Positions 16,296 to 25,341 of a stretch of 64,000 nt of DNA are shown piece by piece (within the stretch, counting starts at the first letter, position 1; every line of letters starts with the position of its first letter). Under the pieces are notes generated by a model, which was given only the letters and a program-made list of their open reading frames with translations, made no database searches and was not told where the DNA came from. Both the position numbers and the translations under genes were made by a program. The stretch covers positions 1,488,001-1,552,000 of the forward strand of contig NZ_JASZYU010000001.1 of the NCBI RefSeq assembly GCF_030316825.1, written 5' to 3'. The stretch comes from Variovorax fucosicus (GTDB lineage Bacteria > Pseudomonadota > Gammaproteobacteria > Burkholderiales > Burkholderiaceae_C).

Positions 16296-17569
16296 CAGGG
16301 ATACAGGCCGCGCTCTTGCCGCGCCATCAGGATGCGCTCGCAAGCCACCGCATAGGTGGCCGTGCGCAGCGTGATCTTGTGCTTGTCGGCCGTGTCCCAG
16401 ATGTGGTTGAGCGCGTTCATCATGATGCGGTCGAGCCGCACGTTGATCTCGTCCTCGTCCCAGAAGAAGGACGAGAAGTCCTGAACCCATTCGAAGTAGC
16501 TCACCGTCACGCCGCCGGCGTTGCAGATCACGTCGGGCACCACCAGCACGCCGCGCTCGGCCAGGATGTCGTCGGCCTCCGGCACCGTCGGGCCGTTGGC
16601 GCCTTCGAGCACGAGCTTGGCGCTGGTCTTCTTGGCGCGCGCAGCGGTGATCTGGCCTTCGAGCGCGGCCGGAATCAGGATGTCGCAGGCCACGTCCCAG
16701 AACTGCTCGTTCGGCACCACGTCACCGCCCTTGAAGCTGACCGCGCCCGCGACGGTGCGCGAGATCGGGATCAGCTTTTCCAGGTCGAGGCCCTTTTCGT
16801 TGACCACGGTGCCGGTGTGATCCTGCACCGCCACGATGATCGCGCCCGCTTCGGCGAACAGCTCGGCCGCGACCGAGCCCACGTTGCCGAAGCCCTGCAC
16901 CGCGATGCGTGCACCGCGCAGGTCGAGGCCGAGGCGGCGCGCCGCTTCGCGGCCGGTGACGAACACGCCGCGGCCGGTGGCCTTGACGCGGCCCAGCGAG
17001 CCGCCCAGGTGCAGCGGCTTGCCGGTGACGACGCCGGTGGCAGTGCCGCCGACGTTCATCGAATAGGTGTCCATCATCCAGGCCATGATCTGGCCGTTGG
17101 TGTTGACGTCGGGCGCCGGAATGTCGGTGTGCGGGCCGATGATGATGCCGATCTCGCTGGTGTAGCGGCGCGTGACCTTCTCCAGCTCTTTCAACGACAG
17201 CTTCTTGGGGTCGACGCGGATGCCGCCTTTGGCGCCGCCGTAGGGCAGGTTCACTGCGGCGGTCTTGACCGTCATCCAGGCCGACAAGGCCATCACTTCC
17301 TCGAGCGTCACGTCGGGGTGGAAGCGCACGCCCCCCTTGCCCGGGCCGCGCGACATGTTGTGCTGCACGCGGTAGCCCTCGTAGTGGGCGATGCGGCCGT
17401 CGTCCATCTCGATCGGCACGTCGACGATCAGCGCGCGCTTGGGGCGCTTCAGCGTCTCGACCCACTTGGCCAGGCCGCCGAGGTAGGGCACGACGCGGTC
17501 GACCTGCTGCAGGTAGGTGCCCCACGGGCTGTTGGGCGTGGGATTGACGAAGGACAGTTTTTCGCTCAT
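16295..17569 (-). CDS. gdhA: Glutamate dehydrogenase (Glu/Leu/Phe/Val dehydrogenase family)
   Basis: Interconverts glutamate and 2-oxoglutarate plus ammonia. The 424-residue length is that of the hexameric family. Visible motifs: [13 protein letters not shown] (substrate-binding lysines), [20 protein letters not shown], the Rossmann segment [15 protein letters not shown] and [10 protein letters not shown]. The ATG at 17569 follows a GAGG-rich leader. Next to putA and arginase, it probably serves the catabolic direction, passing carbon from proline and arginine into the TCA cycle. Cofactor choice (NAD or NADP) is not settled by sequence. Confidence 0.95.
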   Translation of the reverse strand: MSEKLSFVNPTPNSPWGTYLQQVDRVVPYLGGLAKWVETLKRPKRALIVDVPIEMDDGRIAHYEGYRVQHNMSRGPGKGGVRFHPDVTLEEVMALSAWMTVKTAAVNLPYGGAKGGIRVDPKKLSLKELEKVTRRYTSEIGIIIGPHTDIPAPDVNTNGQIMAWMMDTYSMNVGGTATGVVTGKPLHLGGSLGRVKATGRGVFVTGREAARRLGLDLRGARIAVQGFGNVGSVAAELFAEAGAIIVAVQDHTGTVVNEKGLDLEKLIPISRTVAGAVSFKGGDVVPNEQFWDVACDILIPAALEGQITAARAKKTSAKLVLEGANGPTVPEADDILAERGVLVVPDVICNAGGVTVSYFEWVQDFSSFFWDEDEINVRLDRIMMNALNHIWDTADKHKITLRTATYAVACERILMARQERGLYP

Positions 17570-17653
17570 GAGGAGGCCTCGGGTGAATGGATGGGCGAAA
17601 CGATAGCCGTGTCGCGCCCGCGACGCCATGGGCTATGCCAGTTGCGTTGGCCG

Positions 17654-20608
17654 TTATGCGCTTGCGGCAAGCAGCGCGGCATTGCCGCCTGCCGCCGTCG
17701 TGTTGATGGTTACCGTCTGCTCCGCACAGAAACGGTAGAGGTAATGCGGGCCGCCCGCCTTCGGGCCGGTGCCGCTCAGGCCCTCGCCACCGAACGGCTG
17801 CACGCCGACCACCGCGCCGATGATGTTGCGGTTCACGTAGATGTTGCCGACATGCGCCTGCGCGGCCAGCGCAGCCGCGCGCGAGTCGATGCGGGTCTGG
17901 ATGCCGAGCGTGAGGCCGTAGCCCAGCGTGTTGATGCGCTCGATGACGGCCGACGGCTCGCCCGACCAGCGCACGATCTGCAGCACCGGGCCGAAGATCT
18001 CGGCCTTGACGCTGTCGATGGAATCCACCTCGTAGGCGGCGGGCGCGATGAAATTGGCCGCCTCCCGGGTCGGTGCGGCGGGCGCCAGCAGCACTTTCTG
18101 CTCGGCGCCCAGGCGTTGCGTGGCGCGCGTGATGTTGTCGAAGGCCTCGGCATCGATGACCGGGCCGACGTCGGTGGCGAGCAGCGCCGGGTCGCCGCCG
18201 GCCAGCTCGGCGGCCGCGCCCCGGATCATCTCGATCACGTGGTCGGCGATGCCCTCGTGCACGCACAGCAGGCGCAGCGCCGAGCAGCGCTGGCCGGCCG
18301 AGCGGAACGCGCTCTGCACCACCGCGTCGACCACCTGCTCGGGCAATGCGCTCGAATCGACCAGCATCGCGTTGATGCCGCCGGTCTCGGCGATCAGCGG
18401 GACGATCGCGCCGTCCTTCGCGGCCAGCGCACGGTGGATGATCTTCGCGACCTGGGTCGAGCCGGTGAACACCACGCCCGCCACGCCGGGCGCTGCGACC
18501 AGCGCGGCACCCACGGTTTCGCCCGGGCCGTGCAGCAGTTGCAGCACGTCGGCGGGCACGCCCGCGGCATGCAGCAGCCTGACGGCTTCGAGCGCGACGG
18601 CCGGTGTCTGCTCGGCCGGCTTGGCCAGCACCGTGTTGCCTGTGGCGAGCGCCGCCGCCACCTGGCCCATGAAGATCGCGAGCGGAAAGTTCCAGGGGCT
18701 GATGCAGACCCACGGCCCGCGCGCGGTGAGCCGGAGTTCGTTGCTTTCCCCCGTGGGTCCGGGCAGCGCGACCGGCCGCATGATCCGCTCGGCCTCGTCG
18801 GCGTAGTAGCGCAGGAAGTCGACTGCCTCACGCACTTCGGCGATGGCGTCGCCCCAGGTCTTGAAGGCCTCCTTGACCAGCAGCGCGCAAAAGCGCGGCA
18901 GGTCGGCCTGCAGCGCATCGGCGGCCTGGCGCAGCATGGCGGCGCGCGCGCCAACGGGGGTCTTGTGCCACTGCCGGTAGCTGGCGGCGCTGGCCTGCAC
19001 CGCACTGGCGGCCGAGGCGGCCGTTGCTTCGGGCACGGCCGGCACCACGGTTGCGGCACCGGCGGCCAACAGCGGCGCGCGCATCGATTCGACCGCGAGG
19101 TCGAGCCCCGTGCTGTTGCGCCGGGCCGGCGCCGGGCCGTAGAGCCATTCGGGCGCAGGCAACGGCGACGCGGCGGTCAGGTGCAGCGGCGAGGCCAGCA
19201 ACTCGTCAAGCGGCACATGGTCGTCGCCGAGCTGGTTCACGAACGACGAATTCGCGCCGTTTTCCAGCAGGCGCCGCACCAGGTAGGCCAGCAGATCCTT
19301 GTGCTGGCCTACCGGAGCGTAGACGCGCACCGGCGCCGGGGTGGTCTTCATGAGTTCGCGGTAGACGCCCTCGCCCATGCCATGCAGCCGCTGCAGCTCG
19401 AAGGGCGTGTTGCCAGCCATCTGCAGGATCGCCGCGATCGTGCCGGCGTTGTGGGTAGCGAACTGCGGGTAGATCGCATCGGGCGCGGCCAGCAACGCAC
19501 GCGCGCAAGCCAGGTAGCTCACGTCGCTATGGTGCTTGTGCGTGAACACGGGGTAGTGCGGCAGGCCGAGCTCCTGCGCGCGCTTGATTTCGGCATCCCA
19601 GTAGGCGCCCTTCACCAGCCGGCACATCAGGCGCAGCCGGTACTTGCGCGCCAGCGCGGTGACGTGCTCAATGAGTTCCAGCGCGCGGGTCTGGTAGGCC
19701 TGCATCGCAAGGCCGAAGCCCTGCCACTGCGGGCGTTCGGCGGCGACCCGGGCGGCCAGCGCCTCGAACACGTCGAGCGAAAGCTCCAGCCGATCCACCT
19801 CTTCGGCGTCGATCGTCAGGTTGAGGTTGGCGTCGGCCGCGCGTTCGCAGAGCTGCCAGACGGCCGGCACCAGCTCGCGCAGCACGCGCTCGCGCTGCGC
19901 GTCTTCGTAGCGCGGGTGCAGCGCGCTGAGCTTGATGGAAATGCCGTCGTTCCGGGCGGGGGCGCCTGCGCTGTCTGCGGCGGCCGCGATCGAATCGATC
20001 GCGTCGAGGTAGCTTTGCAGATAGCGTGCGGCATCGGCCGCGGTGCGCGCGCCCTCGCCCAGCATGTCATAGCTGTAGCGCAGCTGAGGCTGCTTCTTCT
20101 GCGCCGAGCGCGCCTCCTGCATCGCTTCGCCGATGGTCTGGCCCAGCACGAACTGGCGGCCCAGCAGTTGCACGGCGCGCAACGTGGCCGCGACCACGGT
20201 GCGCGCACCGAGCTTGGCCATGAGGCCCGGTGCATGCTCGCCATCGGGCAGGAACTTCTTGGACAGCGCGATCGCGGACGACGACAGCCGCGACAGCGCG
20301 GAATCGGCGGCGCCATCGAAATCGGCCCGCCCGAGCTGGTCGGCGGTGAGCGCAATCGCGGTTTCGGCATCGGGCACGCGCAGCAGCGCCTCGGCCAGCC
20401 GCATGAGCGCCAGGCCCTCGGCGCTGGAGATCGGATATTCGCGCAGCAGGCTTTCCATGGCCCAGAACGGCGGCGGATTGCGCCGCACCTGTTCGACCCA
20501 GGGAGCGGCCACGGCGGCGGCCGCATGCCAGTCGAGTGCGCCGGCAAGTGCGGCGAGGCGCCGGGACACGACGTCGGCTTCGGGGCGGTAGGGGTTTGGC
20601 AGGCGCAC
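17654..20608 (-). CDS. putA: Bifunctional proline dehydrogenase / L-glutamate gamma-semialdehyde dehydrogenase (no DNA-binding domain)
   Basis: Oxidises proline to glutamate in two steps within one protein. Of 984 residues, about 130-430 form the FAD-dependent proline dehydrogenase barrel (with SIKLSALHPRYE, RLMCRLVKGAYWDAEIK and FATHNAGTI), and about 500-960 form the aldehyde dehydrogenase (SPWNFPLAIF, FTGSTQVAK, AETGGINAM, catalytic Cys775 in SAGQRCSAL). It lacks the N-terminal ribbon-helix-helix found in trifunctional PutA of enterobacteria, so it should not repress itself. The divergent Lrp/AsnC gene is the obvious regulator. Confidence 0.96.
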   Translation of the reverse strand: MRLPNPYRPEADVVSRRLAALAGALDWHAAAAVAAPWVEQVRRNPPPFWAMESLLREYPISSAEGLALMRLAEALLRVPDAETAIALTADQLGRADFDGAADSALSRLSSSAIALSKKFLPDGEHAPGLMAKLGARTVVAATLRAVQLLGRQFVLGQTIGEAMQEARSAQKKQPQLRYSYDMLGEGARTAADAARYLQSYLDAIDSIAAAADSAGAPARNDGISIKLSALHPRYEDAQRERVLRELVPAVWQLCERAADANLNLTIDAEEVDRLELSLDVFEALAARVAAERPQWQGFGLAMQAYQTRALELIEHVTALARKYRLRLMCRLVKGAYWDAEIKRAQELGLPHYPVFTHKHHSDVSYLACARALLAAPDAIYPQFATHNAGTIAAILQMAGNTPFELQRLHGMGEGVYRELMKTTPAPVRVYAPVGQHKDLLAYLVRRLLENGANSSFVNQLGDDHVPLDELLASPLHLTAASPLPAPEWLYGPAPARRNSTGLDLAVESMRAPLLAAGAATVVPAVPEATAASAASAVQASAASYRQWHKTPVGARAAMLRQAADALQADLPRFCALLVKEAFKTWGDAIAEVREAVDFLRYYADEAERIMRPVALPGPTGESNELRLTARGPWVCISPWNFPLAIFMGQVAAALATGNTVLAKPAEQTPAVALEAVRLLHAAGVPADVLQLLHGPGETVGAALVAAPGVAGVVFTGSTQVAKIIHRALAAKDGAIVPLIAETGGINAMLVDSSALPEQVVDAVVQSAFRSAGQRCSALRLLCVHEGIADHVIEMIRGAAAELAGGDPALLATDVGPVIDAEAFDNITRATQRLGAEQKVLLAPAAPTREAANFIAPAAYEVDSIDSVKAEIFGPVLQIVRWSGEPSAVIERINTLGYGLTLGIQTRIDSRAAALAAQAHVGNIYVNRNIIGAVVGVQPFGGEGLSGTGPKAGGPHYLYRFCAEQTVTINTTAAGGNAALLAASA

Positions 20609-20696
20609 GGCAATTCCTTGGTTGATATCGCTATGTTCTCTACTCTCGTGGCGAATTACTCACCAAAACACCCGCATCCAACCGGATAATCATCCA

Positions 20697-21164
20697 ATGC
20701 CTGACCTCGACCGCATCGACCTTCGGCTGCTGAAGATCCTCCAGGAAGACGGCCGCATCTCCAACCTCAAGCTGGCGGAAGCCGTCGCCCTCTCGCCGAC
20801 CGCCGTGCTGGCCCGCGTGCAGCGCCTCACGCGCGACGGCTTCATCCGCGGCTACGAAGCGCAACTCGACCCGCACAAGCTCGGCCGCGGCATGCTGGTG
20901 TTCGTCGAGGTGCTGCTCGATCGGACCACGCCCAATGTGTTCGAGCAGTTCAAGGCCGCGGTGCAGGTGCGCGACGAGATCATGGAATGCCACATGGTGG
21001 CCGGCGGCTTCGACTACCTGCTCAAGACCCGCATGGCCGACATGGCCGCCTACCGCGACTTCGCCGGCACCGTACTGTGGCAGTTGCCCGGCGTGCGCGA
21101 AACGCGCACCTACGCCGTGATGGAAGAGGTCAAGAGCACGACGCGGCTGGCGTTGCCGGCCTGA
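20697..21164 (+). CDS. Lrp/AsnC family transcriptional regulator, likely proline-responsive
   Basis: A 155-residue regulator: an N-terminal winged helix-turn-helix (DRIDLRLLKILQEDGRIS, then LAEAVALSPTAVLARVQRL) and a C-terminal RAM/ACT-like domain for amino-acid binding (HMVAGGFDYLLKTR). It is transcribed away from putA across 88 bp (20609-20696), an arrangement known from PutR/putA pairs where the regulator activates putA when proline is present. The start at 20697 gives the standard family length. Confidence 0.93.
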   Translation: MPDLDRIDLRLLKILQEDGRISNLKLAEAVALSPTAVLARVQRLTRDGFIRGYEAQLDPHKLGRGMLVFVEVLLDRTTPNVFEQFKAAVQVRDEIMECHMVAGGFDYLLKTRMADMAAYRDFAGTVLWQLPGVRETRTYAVMEEVKSTTRLALPA

Positions 21165-21176
21165 GCGCCGACCCCG

Positions 21177-21875
21177 TCAGCTGCGCCCACCGAAGATCGC
21201 CGACCCCACGCGCACCATCGTGCTGCCGGCCGCGATGGCCGCTTCCAGGTCGGCCGACATGCCGAGCGACAGTACATCGAGCGGCATGCCGGCCGCACGG
21301 ATCTGGTCGAAAACCGCGGTGGCGCGCAGGAACAGCTCGCGTTGCGCTGCGAAATCGGGCGCCGGCTCGGGAATCGCCATCAGCCCGCGGAGTTGCAGCC
21401 GTGGCAGCGCCGCAACGGCGCGCGCCAGCGCCAGCGCCTCTTCGGCCGGCACGCCCGACTTGTTGGCGCCGCCGTCCACATTGACCTGCAGGCACACCTG
21501 CAGCGGCGGCAGCCCGGCCGGGCGCTGCGCGCTGAGGCGCTCGGCGATCTTCAGGCGGTCGATGCTGTGCACCCAGTCGAACTGCTCGGCCACGGCGCGC
21601 GTCTTGTTGCTTTGCAGCGGCCCGATGCAATGCCATTCGAGGGTTGCGCGCAGATCGGCCAGCGCCTCGATCTTGGCCAGGCCTTCCTGGACGTAGTTTT
21701 CGCCGAAGGCGTGCTGTCCGGCCGCGTGGGCTTCGCGCAACGCTTCGGGCGGAAACGTCTTGCTGACTGAAAGCAGGCGCACGCTTGCAGGATCGCGCCC
21801 GACAGCCGTGCAGGCCGTCACGATCCTCGCCTGAACTTGCTGGAGCTTGTCGCCAATCATCGTCATAATCGTCAA
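21177..21875 (-). CDS. yggS: YggS family PLP homeostasis protein
   Basis: PLP-binding protein (PLPHP, 232 aa) that keeps vitamin B6 and amino-acid pools in balance, without known catalysis. Family marks: the PLP lysine in LLSVSKTFP, HAFGENYVQEG, WHCIGPLQSNK, the Gly-rich NVDGGANKSG and LSLGMSADLEAAI. The ATG at 21875 is followed by two more in-frame ATGs at 21866 and 21860, any of which could be used. It is divergent from pilT, the usual placement of yggS beside pilT in many proteobacteria. Confidence 0.94.
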   Translation of the reverse strand: MTIMTMIGDKLQQVQARIVTACTAVGRDPASVRLLSVSKTFPPEALREAHAAGQHAFGENYVQEGLAKIEALADLRATLEWHCIGPLQSNKTRAVAEQFDWVHSIDRLKIAERLSAQRPAGLPPLQVCLQVNVDGGANKSGVPAEEALALARAVAALPRLQLRGLMAIPEPAPDFAAQRELFLRATAVFDQIRAAGMPLDVLSLGMSADLEAAIAAGSTMVRVGSAIFGGRS

Positions 21876-21937
21876 AACCGTATCAAAACGTGACCGACCC
21901 TTCTGGCCGGTCGCGTCACTGCTGATTGAGGAGTCTC

Positions 21938-22981
21938 GTGGACATTACCCAATTGCTGGCGTTCAGCGTCAAGAACAAGGCGTCGGACTTGCACCTTTCT
22001 TCCGGTCTGCCGCCGATGATCCGGGTGCACGGCGACGTGCGGCGCATCAACGTCGACGCGCTGGACCACAAGCAGGTGCATGCCATGGTGTACGACATCA
22101 TGAGCGACACGCACCGCAAGCACTACGAAGAGTTCCTCGAAGTCGACTTTTCCTTCGAAATCGAAGGCCTGGCGCGCTTTCGCGTGAATGCCTTCAACCA
22201 GTCGCGCGGCGCGGCAGCGGTGTTCCGGACGATTCCCTCGAAGATCCTTTCGCTCGAACAGCTCAACGCACCCAAGATCTTCGGCGATCTGGCGCTCAAG
22301 CCGCGTGGCCTGGTGCTGGTCACCGGCCCCACGGGCTCGGGCAAGTCGACCACGCTGGCGGCGATGGTCAATTACCTCAACGAAACCGAGTACGGCCACA
22401 TCCTGACGGTGGAAGACCCGATCGAGTTCGTGCACGAGTCCAAGAAGTGCCTGATCAACCAGCGCGAAGTCGGGCCGATGACGCTCTCGTTCGCGGCCGC
22501 GCTGCGCTCCGCCCTGCGCGAAGACCCGGATGCGATCCTGGTCGGCGAAATGCGCGACCTGGAAACCATCCGCCTCGCCATGACCGCGGCCGAAACGGGC
22601 CACCTGGTGTTCGGCACGCTGCACACCTCGTCGGCCGCCAAGACCATCGACCGGATCATCGACGTGTTCCCCGGCGAAGAAAAGGACATGATCCGGGCGA
22701 TGCTTTCGGAGTCGCTTCAGGCCGTGATTTCGCAGACCCTGTGCAAGACCAAGGACGGCCAGGGCCGCGTGGCGGCGCACGAGATCATGCTGGGCACCCC
22801 CGCCATCCGCAACCTGATCCGCGAAGGCAAGGTGGCGCAGATGTATTCGTCGATCCAGACCGGCCAGGGCCAGGGCATGCAGACGCTCGACCAAAACCTG
22901 ACCGACCTGGTGCGCCGGAGTGTCATTTCGGCTGCCGAAGCACGCGGCAAGGCCAAGATCCCCGAGAATTTCCCAGGATGA
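21938..22981 (+). CDS. pilT: Type IV pilus twitching motility ATPase
   Basis: Hexameric retraction ATPase that depolymerises type IV pili at the inner membrane. The 347-residue product carries Walker A GPTGSGKSTTLAAM, the Asp box ILTVEDPIEF, Walker B ILVGEMRD and the His box TGHLVFGTLHTSSA, plus the C-terminal AIRNLIREGK motif diagnostic of PilT. The start is GTG at 21938, with AGGAG four bases upstream; an in-frame TTG at 21926 would contain the Shine-Dalgarno itself and is rejected. pilU follows after a 171-bp gap filled largely by a dispersed repeat. Confidence 0.96.
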   Translation: MDITQLLAFSVKNKASDLHLSSGLPPMIRVHGDVRRINVDALDHKQVHAMVYDIMSDTHRKHYEEFLEVDFSFEIEGLARFRVNAFNQSRGAAAVFRTIPSKILSLEQLNAPKIFGDLALKPRGLVLVTGPTGSGKSTTLAAMVNYLNETEYGHILTVEDPIEFVHESKKCLINQREVGPMTLSFAAALRSALREDPDAILVGEMRDLETIRLAMTAAETGHLVFGTLHTSSAAKTIDRIIDVFPGEEKDMIRAMLSESLQAVISQTLCKTKDGQGRVAAHEIMLGTPAIRNLIREGKVAQMYSSIQTGQGQGMQTLDQNLTDLVRRSVISAAEARGKAKIPENFPG

Positions 22982-22986
22982 CTTCG

Positions 22987-23086
22987 GCTCGCCCCCAGTC
23001 TGCGCGCACTGCGTGTCGCTTCGCCAACCCCCTGCCGGGGGCAACACCGGCGGCCCGGCAGAGCCGGTTCCGCGGTATTTCGCGAA
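22987..23086 (+). repeat. Dispersed intergenic repeat, copy 1 (pilT-pilU gap)
   Basis: About 100 bp closely matching segments at 24289-24390 and 58721-58822. Core order: a GCCCCCAG box, CGCGCACT/CGTGTCGCTTCGCC, a CCCCC-N4-GGGGG hairpin followed by CAACACC, then a CGGC-AGA-GCCG hairpin and GGTTCCGCGGT. Two hairpins in one unit resemble REP-type elements. All copies read in the same direction as the gene they follow. Confidence 0.85.
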
Positions 23087-23152
23087 TGGGAATAACCTCT
23101 TACGGCCGCGCTCGTCCATCGACGACGGCACACTGAATCAGGAGTCGCAATC

Positions 23153-24289
23153 ATGGAACGCGATCAAGCCAGCCAGTTCATCAACGACCTGCTCAAGCTC
23201 ATGGTGAGCCGCAACGGCAGCGACCTGTTCATCACGGCCGACTTTCCGCCGGCGATCAAGGTCGATGGCAAGGTCATCAAGGTGTCGGGCCAGGCGCTCG
23301 GCGCGCAGCACACGCTGGCCCTTACCCGCTCGATCATGAACGACCGGCAGACGGCGGAGTTCGAGCGCACCAAGGAGTGCAATTTCGCGATCTCGCCGAC
23401 CGAGATCGGCCGCTTCCGGGTGAACGCGTTCGTGCAGCAGGGCAAGATCGGCATGGTGCTGCGCACCATCCCGCAAAAGCTGCCGACCATCGACGGGCTC
23501 GGCATGCCGCAGATTCTGAAAGACGTGGCGATGACCAAGCGCGGGCTGACCATCCTGGTCGGCGCCACCGGCTCGGGCAAATCGACCACGCTGGCCGCGA
23601 TGGTCGACTGGCGCAACGAAAACTCGCAAGGCCACATCGTCACGGTGGAAGACCCGATCGAATTCGTGCACCCGCACAAGAACTGCGTGGTGACGCAGCG
23701 CGAAGTGGGCATCGACACCGACACCTGGGAGGCCGCGCTCAAGAACACGCTGCGCCAGGCGCCAGACGTGATCCTGATGGGCGAAATCCGCGACCGCGAA
23801 ACGATGGACCATGCCATCGCCTTCGCCGAAACGGGCCACCTCTGCATGGCCACGCTGCACGCCAACAGCGCCAACCAGGCGCTCGACCGGATCATCAACT
23901 TCTTCCCGGAAGAGCGCCGCATGCAGCTGCTGATGGACTTGTCGCTGAACCTGCGGTCGCTGGTGTCGCAGCGCCTGGTGCCCACCGAAGACGGGCGCGG
24001 CCGCGTGGCGGCGGTCGAGATCCTGCTGAACACGCCGCTGATCTCCGACATGATCCTGAAGGGCGAGGTCGGCGAGATCAAGGAAATCATGCGCAAGAGC
24101 CGCAACCTCGGCATGCAGACCTTCGACCAGGCGCTGTACGACCTGTTCGAATACAACGCGATCTCGCTCGAGGACGCACTGCGCAACGCCGATTCGCAGA
24201 ACGACCTGCGGCTGCAGATCAAGCTCAACAGCCAGCGCGCCCGCACGACCGACCTCTCGGCCGGCACCGAGCACTTCGCGATCGTTTAG
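23153..24289 (+). CDS. pilU: PilT/PilU family type IV pilus ATPase
   Basis: Accessory retraction ATPase paralogous to PilT, 378 residues. Motifs: Walker A GATGSGKSTTLAAMVDWRN, Asp box VTVEDPIEFVHPHKN, Walker B ILMGEIRDRETM and His box TGHLCMATLHANSANQ; the ANSANQALDRI form and the longer C-terminal tail ending TEHFAIV are typical of PilU rather than PilT. AGGAG lies 9 bases before the ATG. It forms the usual pilT-pilU pair and probably works as a PilT-dependent helper. A second repeat copy begins at its stop codon. Confidence 0.95.
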   Translation: MERDQASQFINDLLKLMVSRNGSDLFITADFPPAIKVDGKVIKVSGQALGAQHTLALTRSIMNDRQTAEFERTKECNFAISPTEIGRFRVNAFVQQGKIGMVLRTIPQKLPTIDGLGMPQILKDVAMTKRGLTILVGATGSGKSTTLAAMVDWRNENSQGHIVTVEDPIEFVHPHKNCVVTQREVGIDTDTWEAALKNTLRQAPDVILMGEIRDRETMDHAIAFAETGHLCMATLHANSANQALDRIINFFPEERRMQLLMDLSLNLRSLVSQRLVPTEDGRGRVAAVEILLNTPLISDMILKGEVGEIKEIMRKSRNLGMQTFDQALYDLFEYNAISLEDALRNADSQNDLRLQIKLNSQRARTTDLSAGTEHFAIV

Positions 24290-24390
24290 CTCGCCCCCAG
24301 GCTGCGCGGCACTTCGTGTCCGCTACGCCAACCCCCTACCGGGGGCAACACCTGCGGCCCGGCGGAGCCGGTTCCGCGGTGTTCACCGCT
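24289..24390 (+). repeat. Dispersed intergenic repeat, copy 2 (after pilU)
   Basis: Second full copy of the repeat seen at 22987-23086, starting in the last base of the pilU stop codon. It shows the same GCCCCCAG start, CCCCC-N4-GGGGG hairpin, CAACACC and CGGC-N3-GCCG hairpin, and ends 12 bp before the next start codon. Several substitutions lie outside the hairpin stems. Confidence 0.85.
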
Positions 24391-24401
24391 AAGCTTCGGG
24401 G

Positions 24402-25328
24402 ATGACTTCAACCATCACCCCTAAAACCTACGACTCCACCCCTTCTCGCAAAGTCGCCTTTCTTGGCCTTGGCGTGATGGGATACCCGATGGCCGGCCAC
24501 TTGGCGCTGGCGGGCCACAGCGTGACGGTCTACAACCGCACGGCGGCCAAGTCGGCTGGATGGCTGGCGCAACTCACCGGGGCCAAGGCCACCGGCACGC
24601 TCAAGCAAGGTGCCACGCCTCGTGAGGCGGTGGCGGGCGCGGAGATCGTGTTCTGCTGCGTCGGCAACGACGATGATCTGCGCTCGGTGGTGCTCGGCGA
24701 CGACGGTGCCTTCGCCGGCATGCAGAAGGGCGCGGTGTTCGTCGACCACACCACGGCCTCGGCCGACGTGGCGCGTGAGCTGTCCAAGACCGCGCTCGCG
24801 CTGGGTCTGCAGTTCATCGATGCACCGGTGTCCGGCGGCCAGGCCGGCGCGCAGAACGGCGCGCTGACGGTGATGTGCGGTGGCGACGCCGCCACGTTCG
24901 AACAGGTCAAGCCGGCAATCGCGGTCTTTGCGCGCGCCGTCACGCTGCTCGGCGAAAGCGGCGCGGGCCAGTTGGCCAAGATGGTCAACCAGATCTGCAT
25001 CGCGGGACTCGTGCAGGGCCTGAGCGAAGCCATCGCCTTCGGCCAGCGGGCCGGCCTCGACATGGAGGCGGTGCTCGGCGTCATCAGCAAGGGCGCGGCA
25101 CAGAGCTGGCAAATGGAAAACCGCGGCAAGACCATGATCGACGGCAAGTTCGACTACGGCTTTGCCGTCGACTGGATGCGCAAGGATCTGGGGCTGGTGC
25201 TCGACGAGGCCAAGCGCAACGGCGCCCGGCTGCCGGTCACGGCACTGGTCGACCAGTTCTATGCCGACGTGCAGCAGTCCGGCGGCAAGCGCTGGGACAC
25301 CTCCAGCCTCATCACCAGGCTGAAGTAG
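24402..25328 (+). CDS. NAD(P)-dependent beta-hydroxyacid dehydrogenase (3-hydroxyisobutyrate dehydrogenase family)
   Basis: Oxidoreductase of the 3-hydroxyisobutyrate/tartronate-semialdehyde group, 308 residues. N-terminal Rossmann motif FLGLGVMGYPMAGHLALAG, substrate loop DAPVSGGQAGAQNGALTVM, catalytic lysine in AKMVNQICIAGLVQGLSEA. Which hydroxyacid it uses (3-hydroxyisobutyrate, D-glycerate/tartronate semialdehyde or a succinic-semialdehyde type) cannot be decided from motifs. It follows pilU and a repeat element and is probably an independent unit. Confidence 0.91.
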   Translation: MTSTITPKTYDSTPSRKVAFLGLGVMGYPMAGHLALAGHSVTVYNRTAAKSAGWLAQLTGAKATGTLKQGATPREAVAGAEIVFCCVGNDDDLRSVVLGDDGAFAGMQKGAVFVDHTTASADVARELSKTALALGLQFIDAPVSGGQAGAQNGALTVMCGGDAATFEQVKPAIAVFARAVTLLGESGAGQLAKMVNQICIAGLVQGLSEAIAFGQRAGLDMEAVLGVISKGAAQSWQMENRGKTMIDGKFDYGFAVDWMRKDLGLVLDEAKRNGARLPVTALVDQFYADVQQSGGKRWDTSSLITRLK

Positions 25329-25341
25329 TCGCGCGCCGGAA

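Noticed and set aside
16073-20689. Very long plus-strand open frames opposite kinase, gdhA and putA
   Set aside because: High-GC shadow of the real minus-strand genes; composition is Arg/His/Ala/Gly-rich and no protein family motifs appear.
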